From IMG/VR virus record IMGVR_UViG_3300033150_000822, positions 1 to 32,630 of that record: DNA of 32,630 bases; one strand, given 5' to 3'. Source of the DNA: a virus. The position numbers were made by a program, and so were the translations under genes. This document shows, in pieces, positions 1 to 6,450 of this stretch (position 1 is its first letter; every line of letters starts with the position of its first letter). The notes beneath the pieces are model-generated. The model saw only the letters and a program-made list of their open reading frames with translations, did not search any database and was not told the DNA's origin.

Positions 1-23
1 AATCCTATATATATTTTAGACAT
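1..23 (-). CDS. Start of an unidentified gene running off the left edge
   Basis: Only the first seven codons (MSKIYIG) are inside the window. The start is convincing because, read on the minus strand, GAGGTGAT lies four bases upstream of the ATG at 21-23, the same arrangement used by the other minus-strand genes here. An A/T-rich stretch around 45-75 upstream could hold its TATA box. The product cannot be identified from seven residues. Confidence 0.6.
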
Positions 24-199
24 ATCTATCACCTCACATACTTTTTACTATTTCTTAATAATATAATTATAAAATAATAAATAACTTTCATTGGAATTTC
101 CAGCTCATATATACGTTTATATTAAAAATAAAGACAGAATTAATTCTAAAAACGAGGCACGCTCATTTTTGGAAAAATTCTGCTTTCAGGAAAACAAAT
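24..199. other. Intergenic gap with promoter-like A/T-rich sequence
   Basis: This gap lies between two minus-strand genes. Bases 45-80 are almost pure A/T and contain TATA-like runs suited to driving the gene at 1-23. On the minus strand, T-runs around 140-170 follow the end of the gene at 200-406 and could end its transcript. Neither element is strong enough to place exactly. Confidence 0.35.
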
Positions 200-406
200 T
201 TATATGTCCGTCAGTTCTCTTATCATTTCTTTTCTCAAAGCTGTGTGCGCATTGTCTATGCCTTCTTTTACTTCTGGCGGTAGAATCAAATCGTTTTCTA
301 TTAACACTATACTTGCGTAAGTCAAGGCAAACAATATGTCAAGCTCTTTATGTAGTTTTGCGAATCTTTCCTCTTCGCTTTCTAACATTACTTTTTCATC
401 TGTCAT
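200..406 (-). CDS. Small acidic alpha-helical protein, unknown function
   Basis: This is a 68-residue protein with no recognised family. It looks helical and charged (MLESEEERFAKLHKELDILF at residues 7-26). It has a hydrophobic stretch near residues 26-41 (ALTYASIVLIENDLIL) that is interrupted by charge and is too short for a confident membrane helix. The ATG at 404-406 is preceded by GGTGAT at optimal spacing on the minus strand, which is the main reason to believe the gene. It is the last member of the leftward cluster that begins at 1343, separated from its upstream neighbour by about 40 bases containing a TATA-like run. Confidence 0.65.
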   Translation of the reverse strand: MTDEKVMLESEEERFAKLHKELDILFALTYASIVLIENDLILPPEVKEGIDNAHTALRKEMIRELTDI

Positions 407-448
407 TTTATCACCGTATATATAAATACTTTGCTATGATGGTGATGC

Positions 449-655
449 TTATCCCTCTATCTTCTCAAGTCTATTTAAATCATACTTTTGTCCTTTGCCT
501 GGACCAAGACCCTCACCAAGTATTGCGTGACACCTCTCACACATGATAGCCCATGGCCCAAGCTTTATTTTCCCATCTATGAAAACATCTTTTAAGGGGT
601 TTCCACAGATTTCACAGGTTACTGGTTTTGTACTCATCCATTTCTTCTTCCCCAT
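449..655 (-). CDS. Zinc-ribbon protein
   Basis: This 68-residue protein has two CxxC pairs, CEIC near residues 14-17 and CERC near 39-42, separated by about 21 residues. That is the geometry of a zinc ribbon. Such small zinc ribbons in archaeal viruses usually bind nucleic acid or act as protein adaptors, but nothing here fixes a partner. The ATG at 653-655 follows GAGGCGAT on the minus strand. The upstream gene's stop codon (657-659) sits one base away, so the two are almost certainly co-translated. The lysine-rich N terminus (MGKKKW) would suit nucleic-acid contact. Confidence 0.75.
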   Translation of the reverse strand: MGKKKWMSTKPVTCEICGNPLKDVFIDGKIKLGPWAIMCERCHAILGEGLGPGKGQKYDLNRLEKIEG

Positions 656-656
656 T

Positions 657-788
657 TTATCGCCTCACGTACACATAACCTCTTCCGCCACAGTTCTGAC
701 ACGGCTCTGTTTCTGGAGCATATGGCCATCGTATTATTCCTGTTCCTCCACAATATTCACAGGCCATCCTTTTAAACTTACGCTTCAT
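657..788 (-). CDS. Tiny DnaJ-type zinc-finger protein
   Basis: This 43-residue protein has two half-sites, CEYCGGTG (residues 10-17) and CQNCGGRG (residues 31-38). They match the CxxCxGxG repeat of the DnaJ cysteine-rich domain and of many stand-alone archaeal zinc fingers. Two half-sites would make one zinc site. The N terminus is strongly basic (MKRKFKR), which suggests nucleic-acid binding. The start at 786-788 is inside the upstream gene (11-base overlap), with GGTG about ten bases upstream on the minus strand. The stop is one base before the next gene's ATG. It was found by reading the sequence because it is very short. Confidence 0.7.
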   Translation of the reverse strand: MKRKFKRMACEYCGGTGIIRWPYAPETEPCQNCGGRGYVYVRR

Positions 789-939
789 AATTCATACACC
801 AATCTTCAAAGTCATCTATGAGTTTTGAGTCACCATATTTATCTCTCAACTTTCGTACTTCTTTTTGACCAAAGTTCTCACGGATACCTTGTCTGATTAA
901 TTTCCTCTTACAATATTCTATATCCTTTTCAAGAGACAT
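778..939 (-). CDS. Small charged protein, unknown function
   Basis: This 53-residue protein begins MSLEKDIEYCKRKLIRQGIR and ends ...DDFEDWCMNYEA. No family is recognised; it appears helical and mixed-charge. The start is strongly supported, because GAGGTGAT lies four bases before the ATG at 937-939 on the minus strand. It overlaps the downstream 43-residue zinc-finger gene by 11 bases and follows the upstream gene's stop by nine bases, so it sits inside a tightly coupled operon. Confidence 0.7.
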   Translation of the reverse strand: MSLEKDIEYCKRKLIRQGIRENFGQKEVRKLRDKYGDSKLIDDFEDWCMNYEA

Positions 940-948
940 TGTATCACC

Positions 949-1080
949 TCATATCTCTTCATTAAGTAACTCTATTGCTCTTCTTATCGCTTCTGAGTAT
1001 GTCATGTTTATGTCTTTCTTTATTACGATAACTTCAGTGTCCTTGCTTCCTTTTACTAAACATCTATATTTCCTTAGCAT
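949..1080 (-). CDS. Small basic protein, unknown function
   Basis: This 43-residue protein has an N-terminal strand-like half (MLRKYRCLVKGSKDTEVIVI) followed by an amphipathic helix (SEAIRRAIELLNEEI). The beta-then-helix order resembles a small ribbon-helix-helix or a DUF-type regulator, but this is only an impression. The ATG at 1078-1080 follows GTGATAGGT on the minus strand, and the upstream gene's stop is five bases away. The gene is too short to assign by eye. Confidence 0.6.
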   Translation of the reverse strand: MLRKYRCLVKGSKDTEVIVIKKDINMTYSEAIRRAIELLNEEI

Positions 1081-1085
1081 ACCTA

Positions 1086-1343
1086 TCACAATGCCAAAAT
1101 TCTCAAGACCGTTTTCCCATCTCTTACATAGGTGTACGCCAAGCAGAAAGATGGCATTCTGTCAAATAGTTCTTTCAAACAATGTAACGTTTCACCTTTT
1201 ATTTTCACGCCAGACTCATCGTATTCTACTTTACACTTTGTTCTCATAAATTCCTGGTATTCTTTCGCCAGCATATATGTCGCTCTCACTTTGTCTCTCT
1301 TACACAGTTCTCTATACATTTTATTTTTTGTTTTCTCTTTCAT
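1086..1343 (-). CDS. Small basic protein, first gene of the leftward cluster
   Basis: This 85-residue protein starts MKEKTKNKMYRELCKRDKVR and is rich in lysine and arginine. Three cysteines are scattered through it without a CxxC pair. No family is recognised. The start at 1341-1343 is preceded by GAGGTGAGG on the minus strand. Upstream lie an A-run and the A/T-rich segment 1385-1410, which could supply a TATA box for the whole six-gene leftward cluster (1343 down to 200). Its stop is five bases from the next start, so these genes form one operon. Confidence 0.7.
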   Translation of the reverse strand: MKEKTKNKMYRELCKRDKVRATYMLAKEYQEFMRTKCKVEYDESGVKIKGETLHCLKELFDRMPSFCLAYTYVRDGKTVLRILAL

Positions 1344-1625
1344 ATATACCTCACCTCATACATACATATTCTTTTTTTTTTTTGAGTACTAATAAATAAA
1401 ATATATGTTTATATGTTACGCACTCTTATAGAGTCAATACATACATATACGACACATAGATATAATTGATATACGTATAATTCTTATGTTTCCAGATGTT
1501 TTAGATGTTTTTAAAGTCAGTTCTCAATAAAAAATTAACTGGTGTGTTGGTTCGGGTAGAAATCGCATGTTTGGAATCGCTTAATCCATTAATTCTATCT
1601 ATTTTTTACGTTTAACACTGTAAAT

Positions 1626-1650
1626 ACCCCGTTATTCGCTGATTCGGGGT
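1626..1650. terminator. Short G/C-rich hairpin, possible terminator
   Basis: ACCCCG at 1626-1631 pairs with CGGGGT at 1645-1650 around a 13-base loop, followed on the plus strand by TTGAATTTT. It is one of the few G/C clusters in the gap. Whether it ends transcription or has another role cannot be told from sequence. Confidence 0.3.
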
Positions 1651-1659
1651 TTGAATTTT

Positions 1660-2336
1660 GGAGTTAATATATTAAGTGATTATATAAGCTTTATTTTTCG
1701 TTTACAGACCATTTTTTATTGTTCTGTTTACCGATATTGTGAATTTATTATATATTTCTTGCGCACACCAAGTATATCTTAACAGCCTTTAAATGGAGTT
1801 AATCGGGATTATTTTTTTATAACACATAAAATCTCTTTTAAAGAAGCCAGTTTTTGTCTTGCTATTACAAGCTCCTTTTAAAGAGACTGTCCGAGTTAAT
1901 TGAAAAAGGACTGGATTTATCAGTTTATACGTTAATCGGAACAATATTAATATGTGCTTTTGTGTTTTTTATTTATAAAGGAAAGGAGGTCATTTTAAGC
2001 TTCTTTCTGTTTATAAAAAATAAATCCCAGATTTGGGCTATGTTGAAATCGGGAAATCAGCTGAACACGTTATCCATTTTTAATATATATTAGATTAATT
2101 TTTTATTTCCCATATTTCCGCTTCTTTTTAAAATTAATCATGTTTTACTCAGAGTTAATATATTAATATTTTAGCATGGCACATATTTCTATATATACTA
2201 TAAGCTTTATTTATATATCTTAAAAATACTTTCAGATTCTCAGCTTTCCAGGGAAAAGTTTTCATCAAATTAATTTCCTCTTAAAATCTCGCTTTAAATC
2301 TTCTTAAAGCTTCATTTTTGGAGTTAATTTTTATAA
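1660..2336. repeat. Dispersed GGAGTTAAT direct repeats
   Basis: GGAGTTAATATATTAA starts at 1660, GGAGTTAATCGGG at 1795, AGAGTTAATATATTAA at about 2151, and GGAGTTAATTTTTATAA at 2320. All four are in the same orientation, and two share the extended 15-base form GAGTTAATATATTAA. A fifth weaker copy (CGAGTTAATT) lies near 1892. They may be operator sites or a shared promoter element; the extended copies contain the partial palindrome TTAATATATTAA. Confidence 0.5.
1854..2093 (+). CDS. Doubtful frame with one membrane helix
   Basis: A plus-strand frame of 79 residues would begin at TTG and contains a hydrophobic run (residues about 26-41, TLIGTILICAFVFFIY) followed by KGKE and a second hydrophobic patch, as in a small membrane protein. 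No Shine-Dalgarno sequence precedes the start, a good one (AAAGGAGG) lies inside the frame, and the surrounding region is otherwise non-coding. It could be a remnant or chance. Confidence 0.2.
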   Translation: MSCYYKLLLKRLSELIEKGLDLSVYTLIGTILICAFVFFIYKGKEVILSFFLFIKNKSQIWAMLKSGNQLNTLSIFNIY

Positions 2337-2355
2337 ACATGTTAGAATTTTCAGC

Positions 2356-2904
2356 TCAGACATCTGTTTCAAGCAGGTCATCCCATGGAAGTTCTCGCAA
2401 ATCACGCTTCTTTCTGGGTTTTCTCATGGGTTCATAGTGTTTTCTCGGTGTTTCTCTTATCCCGCCACGTCTTCCATCTTCTTCCATAACCCATAACACA
2501 CGTTTTGCTTTAGATAATTCAGTGATTATGTCACCGCATAACCATATTCCAATGCCTGTTCTCTGAATAAAATCTTCGAATATTCTGTCTTTTATCAGAC
2601 TCTCCCAACTCTCAGGTACTACAACATAATACTCATCCACAAAACTCAGATTGAAGTGCGCATTATTTATCCCTGTTTTTAGATTCTTCCACGCTTTCAT
2701 TGTAGAATCACCTCTACATTCAAAGCCTATCGTGTGTAGTTCAGATTCTTTTCTCATAAAGCTTCTTTCCTCTTCTTTAACAAGTATGTCAACGTACACT
2801 CCACCCAATATGTTCGGAAACCTCATGTAAATGTTCTTTTTGGGATAATATCCACGTGTCTGAAGATGTCTTATAGTCCTTCTTATAACTTCATCTCGTC
2901 TCAT
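2356..2904 (-). CDS. Probable PD-(D/E)XK nuclease-like protein
   Basis: This is a 182-residue protein. The central part fits the PD-(D/E)XK fold: a strand with an acidic residue (GGVYVDILVKEE, residues 34-45), then GFECRGD (residues about 60-66), which would supply the E-x-(K) position with Arg instead of Lys. After that come a helix (MKAWKNLKTGINNAHFNL) and the strand YYVVVPES. Helix-then-YxVVP is typical of restriction-type nucleases and their relatives. The C terminus (from about residue 140) is a basic tail with GRRGG and RKPRKKR, suited to DNA contact. The Lys-to-Arg change at the catalytic position leaves activity uncertain. It could serve recombination, host DNA attack or be a catalytically dead binder. 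It is four bases downstream of its operon neighbour at 2909. Confidence 0.5.
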   Translation of the reverse strand: MRRDEVIRRTIRHLQTRGYYPKKNIYMRFPNILGGVYVDILVKEEERSFMRKESELHTIGFECRGDSTMKAWKNLKTGINNAHFNLSFVDEYYVVVPESWESLIKDRIFEDFIQRTGIGIWLCGDIITELSKAKRVLWVMEEDGRRGGIRETPRKHYEPMRKPRKKRDLRELPWDDLLETDV

Positions 2905-2908
2905 CTTC

Positions 2909-3421
2909 TCACTCTTTCAGCTGTTTGGGTATTCTAACATCTTCTATCCATTCAACTACTACTCCTTCACCGATTATCTTCCACAGATATTCATATACTG
3001 CTTCCACAGCATTAGTCATATCCATGTTTAAGTTGTCTCCTTTCTCATTAGTCAGGTCGTTCCATCGTACTCTTATCATCGAGTGATATGAGCCACCTCG
3101 TAGACATACAATTAACATCTCGTTGTCTACCTCATCTTTTCCTTCTACCACATACTCATATCCTGTTCCTTTACAGTAGCCACAGTCTTCTTCTCTCTCC
3201 TCATCTCCTTTATACCAGACTGTTCTACCTGAACCTCCGCAATGTTCGCATGTTCTCTTTGTTATTCCTCTATCTTCATCCTCTACCTTAACAACTTCAG
3301 AAGTATCGAGTCCCAGGTTGTCTTCAATCCATTCAGGAATAGTTTTGTTCTTCAGTTTTACGTCAGCTTTCTCCAATACTTTAGAGATTAAACCATATTC
3401 TCTCATAGACAGTTTTCTCAC
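2909..3421 (-). CDS. DnaJ-type zinc-finger domain protein
   Basis: This is a 170-residue protein. CEHCGGSG (about residues 58-65) and CGYCKGTG (about residues 80-87) form a complete two-half-site CxxCxGxG zinc finger like that of DnaJ, inserted between an N-terminal helical part and a C-terminal alpha/beta part. There is no J domain, so it is not a DnaJ co-chaperone. The finger probably mediates nucleic-acid or protein binding. The start is GTG at 3419-3421, chosen because GGAGGTGA lies at ideal spacing upstream on the minus strand. It is the second zinc protein type in this leftward block. Confidence 0.7.
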   Translation of the reverse strand: MRKLSMREYGLISKVLEKADVKLKNKTIPEWIEDNLGLDTSEVVKVEDEDRGITKRTCEHCGGSGRTVWYKGDEEREEDCGYCKGTGYEYVVEGKDEVDNEMLIVCLRGGSYHSMIRVRWNDLTNEKGDNLNMDMTNAVEAVYEYLWKIIGEGVVVEWIEDVRIPKQLKE

Positions 3422-3425
3422 GGTG

Positions 3426-3512
3426 TCACCTCCTTCTTCTTTTATCTACTTTCGTGGGATTTAATATTAATATATAATTACTAAACATTTCTTCATTCTT
3501 TTTCCTCTTCAT
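3426..3512 (-). CDS. Very small basic peptide, overlapping gene
   Basis: This is a 28-residue reading frame beginning MKRKKNEEMF and ending in VDKRRRR. Its ATG overlaps the upstream gene's stop in an ATGA arrangement, GGAGAG precedes the start, and its stop falls inside the spacer before the next gene's GTG. These are the marks of a translationally coupled small gene. The alternative is that it is only a spacer. No function can be given. Confidence 0.4.
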   Translation of the reverse strand: MKRKKNEEMFSNYILILNPTKVDKRRRR

Positions 3513-3646
3513 TTTACTACTCTCCTCAAATCAAACTCCGCATCTTCTCTCCCAATTTTTACTAACACTTTTTCCACAGCATTTATAATCATATCTATAT
3601 CCTTTGCGCAAAAACCGCAATCACTTATCGTATATGTCCCCTTCAT
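3509..3646 (-). CDS. Small protein with a CxxC pair, unknown function
   Basis: This 45-residue protein begins MKGTYTISDCGFCAKDIDMI. A single CxxC pair (CGFC, residues 10-13) near the N terminus is followed by a likely amphipathic helix (INAVEKVLVKIG). One CxxC could bind metal only as a dimer, or could be redox-active. GAGTGAT lies before the ATG at 3644-3646 on the minus strand and overlaps the upstream gene's end. It belongs to the leftward operon running from 4594 to 2356. Confidence 0.6.
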   Translation of the reverse strand: MKGTYTISDCGFCAKDIDMIINAVEKVLVKIGREDAEFDLRRVVK

Positions 3647-3650
3647 TTTA

Positions 3651-3836
3651 TCACTCTACAATTGTTTTCTCCAAATCACGACATATCTTAGCAAGTAAGT
3701 CATTCATATCGACATATTCTCTTCCTCTGTATATCACAGTATACAGTGTATATTCCCTTCCATCTACTTCAATATACTCTTCCTCTACTTTCGCACTTCT
3801 TAAATCTTTTAAGAGTTTATATTCTTTACCAAACAA
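3651..3836 (-). CDS. Small protein, unknown function
   Basis: This is a 61-residue protein. A beta-rich middle (EEEYIEVDGREYTLYTVIYR) is followed by VDMNDLLAKICRDLEKTIV, which looks like a helix. It resembles small viral regulators in size and shape, but no family is recognised. The start is TTG at 3834-3836, chosen because GGAGGTG sits at good spacing upstream on the minus strand and no ATG is available nearby. It is a member of the leftward operon. Confidence 0.6.
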   Translation of the reverse strand: MFGKEYKLLKDLRSAKVEEEYIEVDGREYTLYTVIYRGREYVDMNDLLAKICRDLEKTIVE

Positions 3837-3850
3837 CTTTACACCTCCAT

Positions 3851-4108
3851 TTAATTCTCAAGTTCCCAGACTATGTACACCTCATTCTTACTAACTATTA
3901 TTAAATCTTCTATGTCAGCAAATGCGTTGTACATACCCTTCTCTCTGAAAACAGGGAACTTTTCTTTTAAATAATCCTGTTCCACTACATAAATCAATGT
4001 CGATCCATATACAAAACTCATCTTCTTCTTCTTATCGAGTTCATCCAGCTCACTGTCACTTATTTTTCCTATCTTTATTAAACTTAAGCCAACTTCTTTA
4101 ATTTTCAA
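3851..4108 (-). CDS. Small protein, unknown function
   Basis: This is an 85-residue protein starting MKIKEVGLSLIKIGKIS from a TTG codon at 4106-4108, with GGAGGTG just upstream on the minus strand. A lysine-rich segment (DELDKKKKM) is followed by alternating hydrophobic strands (SFVYGSTLIYVV and DLIIVSKNEVYIVWEL). It shares the TTG start and the same leader form (ATTTAAATGGAGGTGTAAAG-like) with its neighbour at 3651-3836. No function can be assigned. Confidence 0.6.
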   Translation of the reverse strand: MKIKEVGLSLIKIGKISDSELDELDKKKKMSFVYGSTLIYVVEQDYLKEKFPVFREKGMYNAFADIEDLIIVSKNEVYIVWELEN

Positions 4109-4135
4109 CTTAACACCTCCATTTAAATTAGTTTC

Positions 4136-4594
4136 TCATCTTATTTCCCTTATATCTCTTATAAAAGGTTTATTATCAGGATTCCACGCATAATTATTTA
4201 AGAAATCAGGTATTCTCTTCTCTTTCTCCTTAAATGTTTCACGATTTCTCTTATACACCCTCTTTCCTCTTCTATATTTTATTTTCGCAAGCTTTACACA
4301 TAGATAGTAAGTTTTCCCTTGTCTAACAACCATTCCTCTCACTCTCTTCGCATATTTCTCCTTATTCTTTTTAAACTCTTCTTCTTTTACAGCTATCAGA
4401 GTTACAGGCTTTAATTTCTCCTTCTTCTTCTTCTTAAACACACCCTCTTCTTTCCTCTCTCTCTTATAGTCACTCATTATCTCTTTCAGCCGTTTTAAGT
4501 CTTTCTTTTTGTTTTCGATGGTTTTCTCTCTCTTTAATACGTTAATTATCTCTTTATTTAATTCTTTCCTCCGCTCACGGTTATTTTTTATCAC
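4136..4594 (-). CDS. Highly basic protein, possible nucleic-acid binder
   Basis: This is a 152-residue protein dominated by lysine and arginine. It includes an N-terminal coiled-coil-like helix (residues 1-48), a KKKKKEK run near residue 55, and a C-terminal part with RRGKRVYKRNRETFKEKEKR. The middle (KPVTLIAVKEEEF) looks like an alpha/beta core. Such composition suits DNA or RNA binding, but no family is recognised. The start is GTG at 4592-4594. GGAGGTGATAAG directly precedes it on the minus strand, a strong ribosome-binding site. It is the first gene of the operon that runs left to 2356. Confidence 0.6.
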   Translation of the reverse strand: MIKNNRERRKELNKEIINVLKREKTIENKKKDLKRLKEIMSDYKRERKEEGVFKKKKKEKLKPVTLIAVKEEEFKKNKEKYAKRVRGMVVRQGKTYYLCVKLAKIKYRRGKRVYKRNRETFKEKEKRIPDFLNNYAWNPDNKPFIRDIREIR

Positions 4595-4670
4595 CTTATC
4601 ACCTCCTTTTTATCTTATTATTATCACATAAATATAATTAATTACTTATATACGCATCTAAAAAAAAATA

Positions 4671-4710
4671 GATAAAAGAAAACTGTTTTTTTTTTAAGTT
4701 TTCTCTTATC
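4671..4710 (-). terminator. Intrinsic-type terminator hairpin for the minus strand
   Basis: Bases 4671-4684 (GATAAAAGAAAACT) pair with 4697-4710 (AGTTTTCTCTTATC), a 14-bp stem with one G-U type mismatch and a 12-base loop that is mostly T on the plus strand. Read leftward, the stem is followed at once by a run of U (plus-strand A-run near 4661-4668). It overlaps the stop codon of the gene at 4706-5050 and separates it from the operon starting at 4594. Confidence 0.6.
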
Positions 4711-5050
4711 TAACAAACGAGTAAGCCACCATATACTTATTTTTGTCAGGATTGAAGGCAGAGAATTTAATAACTCCTGTTTCCGCACCTTTTTCCGCAA
4801 ATTTATTAAGGTTTCCTCGAATCGTTGCGTCATTAACGTTAAATTGTTCTTTTAAGTCATCTGGGAAGACTATTTCGTTTTTCCTCTCCTTTAAGAATTC
4901 ATACATAGCCTCAACTTGTGTCTCTCTCTCTGTTATTTTTCTAACATCTACCTTCTGTCCTTTTCTCGACAGTTTCGCCACTATCTCCTCCGTTAAGCCA
5001 ATTATTTCGACCTTCGGGGCATCCTCTGGGTTTTTCTTCTTCTTGGACAT
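4706..5050 (-). CDS. Winged-helix-like DNA-binding protein, probable regulator
   Basis: This is a 114-residue protein. After a basic N terminus (MSKKKKNPEDAPK), residues about 48-88 look like a winged helix-turn-helix: helix EAMYEFLKERKNEIV, then DDLKEQFNVNDATIRGNLNKFAEKG as turn plus recognition helix. The following strands (GVIKFSAFN..KYMVAYSFV) form the wing. It is a single-gene transcription unit with its own terminator. GGAGGAG precedes the ATG at 5048-5050. Its leader contains an eleven-unit GAA run, and its promoter lies inside the left edge of the CA/TG-free tract, so it is a natural candidate to regulate that tract or itself. This is inferred from position only. Confidence 0.6.
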   Translation of the reverse strand: MSKKKKNPEDAPKVEIIGLTEEIVAKLSRKGQKVDVRKITERETQVEAMYEFLKERKNEIVFPDDLKEQFNVNDATIRGNLNKFAEKGAETGVIKFSAFNPDKNKYMVAYSFVR

Positions 5051-5084
5051 ATATATCTCCTCCGTTTCATTTTTTCAGCTTAAA

Positions 5085-5117
5085 TTCTTCTTCTTCTTCT
5101 TCTTCTTCTTCTTCTTC
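5085..5117. repeat. (TTC)11 triplet repeat
   Basis: Eleven uninterrupted TTC units (GAA on the minus strand) lie in the probable leader of the gene at 4706-5050, 35-67 bases upstream of its ATG. Homopurine-homopyrimidine triplet runs can form triplex DNA and change in copy number. The repeat also sits at the left edge of the CA/TG-free tract, whose last normal CA is at 5076-5077. Confidence 0.9.
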
Positions 5118-5287
5118 TTTATACCTCTTAATTCTTTTTATAAGCTTTTATATAAGATTTAAACCTTATATTTAAGCTTATCTTAAAGTAAGGTATATAA
5201 GAAGCTTAAAGAAGAGAATTTAAGCCTATATACCGTATTTCCTTATCTCTTATAAGGAATTACTCGTTTTTATCGGTTTCCTTCCGC

Positions 5288-5367
5288 ATAGGGGGTTTTA
5301 AACGCCCCTATTTTCGAAAGGGTCGGTATTTTCGGGGTTTTCCCGAAAACGAAACCTTTAAAAGGTT
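5288..5367. repeat. Three consecutive hairpins in a G/C-rich patch
   Basis: Three stems occur in 80 bases of an otherwise A/T-rich region. They are ATAGGGG (5288-5294) with CCCCTAT (5305-5311), TTTTCGGG (5329-5336) with CCCGAAAA (5342-5349), and AACCTTT (5353-5359) with AAAGGTT (5361-5367). Loops are 10, 5 and 1 bases. The spacing suggests a structured RNA or a DNA structure bound by a replication or regulatory protein. Confidence 0.6.
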
Positions 5368-5851
5368 ATAGGGGTATAAGTATTTATAAGTAATTCTCTT
5401 TTAACTTATATAAATATATCTTAAAATTAAAAAAGACAAAACCCTCCCTTATTTCCCGATTTCTCTTAAAAATACTCTTTAAATCATATTTTAAGCTTAA
5501 ATCTTTCTCTATTCTCGATTTAAAGGAAATTTCCTTAAATTTTAAGTCTATAAACGAAACTTAATTCGATAATAACCGTAATTTTAAATATTAAGAGGTA
5601 TATAAATATACCTTAAACTAAAAGAAGCAAGAATATAGCTTAAAATTAGATTTAAAGCTTTAATTTCCTTTCTTTTTCTAAAATATTCTTTGTAGGAATA
5701 ATTTTAAGTTAAGAATATTCCTATATATCCTTTTAGATAAGAGATAAATAATATAAGTATATTCTAATCCGAAGATTTTTAGGATAAGTTTATAAATATA
5801 TAAGTACATTCTAATATAAGAGCTCTTAACTACTATAAGAAACCTTACTTA

Positions 5852-5927
5852 CTTATATAAGAATCCTTATAAAAGTAAGATCTTACTTTTATAAGCTTTA
5901 TTATAATCCTATATAAGAAATCTTATA
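5852..5927. repeat. Palindrome cluster with a perfect 30-bp palindrome
   Basis: Bases 5866-5895 are perfectly self-complementary over 15 pairs, with outer end CTTATAAAAG and centre TAAGATCTTA. It is flanked by the 10-bp palindrome CTTATATAAG at 5852-5861 and by TATAAGA-AA-TCTTATA at 5912-5927. A spacerless 30-bp palindrome can extrude a cruciform or bind a symmetric dimer. It lies inside the CA/TG-free tract. Confidence 0.85.
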
Positions 5928-6450
5928 AAGCTTTTAAGAAGCGATTTAAGGGTATTTTTTCCGATTAAGGTATAACTCCCTTAACCGTATAAGAAAACGC
6001 CGAGAATCGTTTAAAATAAGCTTAAAATTTAATTTTAAGACTACTCCTTATATAGTAATAATATAACTTACTAAACCGAAAGTAAGCCTAAAATTCTCTC
6101 CTATCTATTTTTAAAGCTTAATTTTCCGAGTAATCGAGGGAAGGAGATTAAATTTAACTCCGAATTATTACTACTATTATACGTAAAACTAATTTTTCGT
6201 TAATCGTACCTTAAGCTTACGTTAATAGACTTAATTTTAAGATATATTAATAAAATACTTATAATTTAAATAACTAAAAGTTATCTCTTTTTAAATTTAA
6301 AGGGAGAAATTACTTTTAAATTTAATTTAAAGGCTAAATTTAAGTCTATTTCCGATTTAAAGGAAAAAACTTAAAATTAACGAAAGCTTTATAAATAGTT
6401 AACTCTTAATTCTATTAGAATAGGTTAAATCCTATTCGGAGGAGATAAAA

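Larger units (their letters stand above)
1344..2355. other. Long gene-poor region between two leftward gene clusters
   Basis: About 1 kb has no convincing gene. It is very A/T-rich and contains four copies of a GGAGTTAAT or AGAGTTAAT motif, a short G/C hairpin at 1626-1650, and one doubtful membrane-protein frame at 1854-2093. The left part should hold the promoter of the 1343-200 operon. Its CA/TG content is ordinary, unlike the tract at 5078-8029. Confidence 0.6.
5118..6430. other. Non-coding, A/T-rich part of the CA/TG-free tract
   Basis: No frame here is long enough or has a suitable start to be a gene; TAA and TAG occur in all frames. It holds a cluster of G/C hairpins (5288-5367), a cluster of palindromes (5852-5927), many AAGCTT hexamers, and numerous CTTATA or TATAAG runs that look like TATA boxes in both directions. 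The last part should hold the promoter of the operon starting at 6451. The whole could be an origin or control region, but I see no decisive mark. Confidence 0.5.

Noticed and set aside
91-821. Plus-strand frames of 151 and 92 residues
   Set aside because: They lie antisense to well-supported minus-strand genes with good ribosome-binding sites, lack such sites themselves and give low-quality hydrophobic, Phe/Ser/Leu-rich translations.
4743-5162. Plus-strand frame of 139 residues ending in a Phe-rich run
   Set aside because: It is the complement of the winged-helix-like gene and of the TTC repeat; its poly-Phe stretch is just the repeat read in frame.
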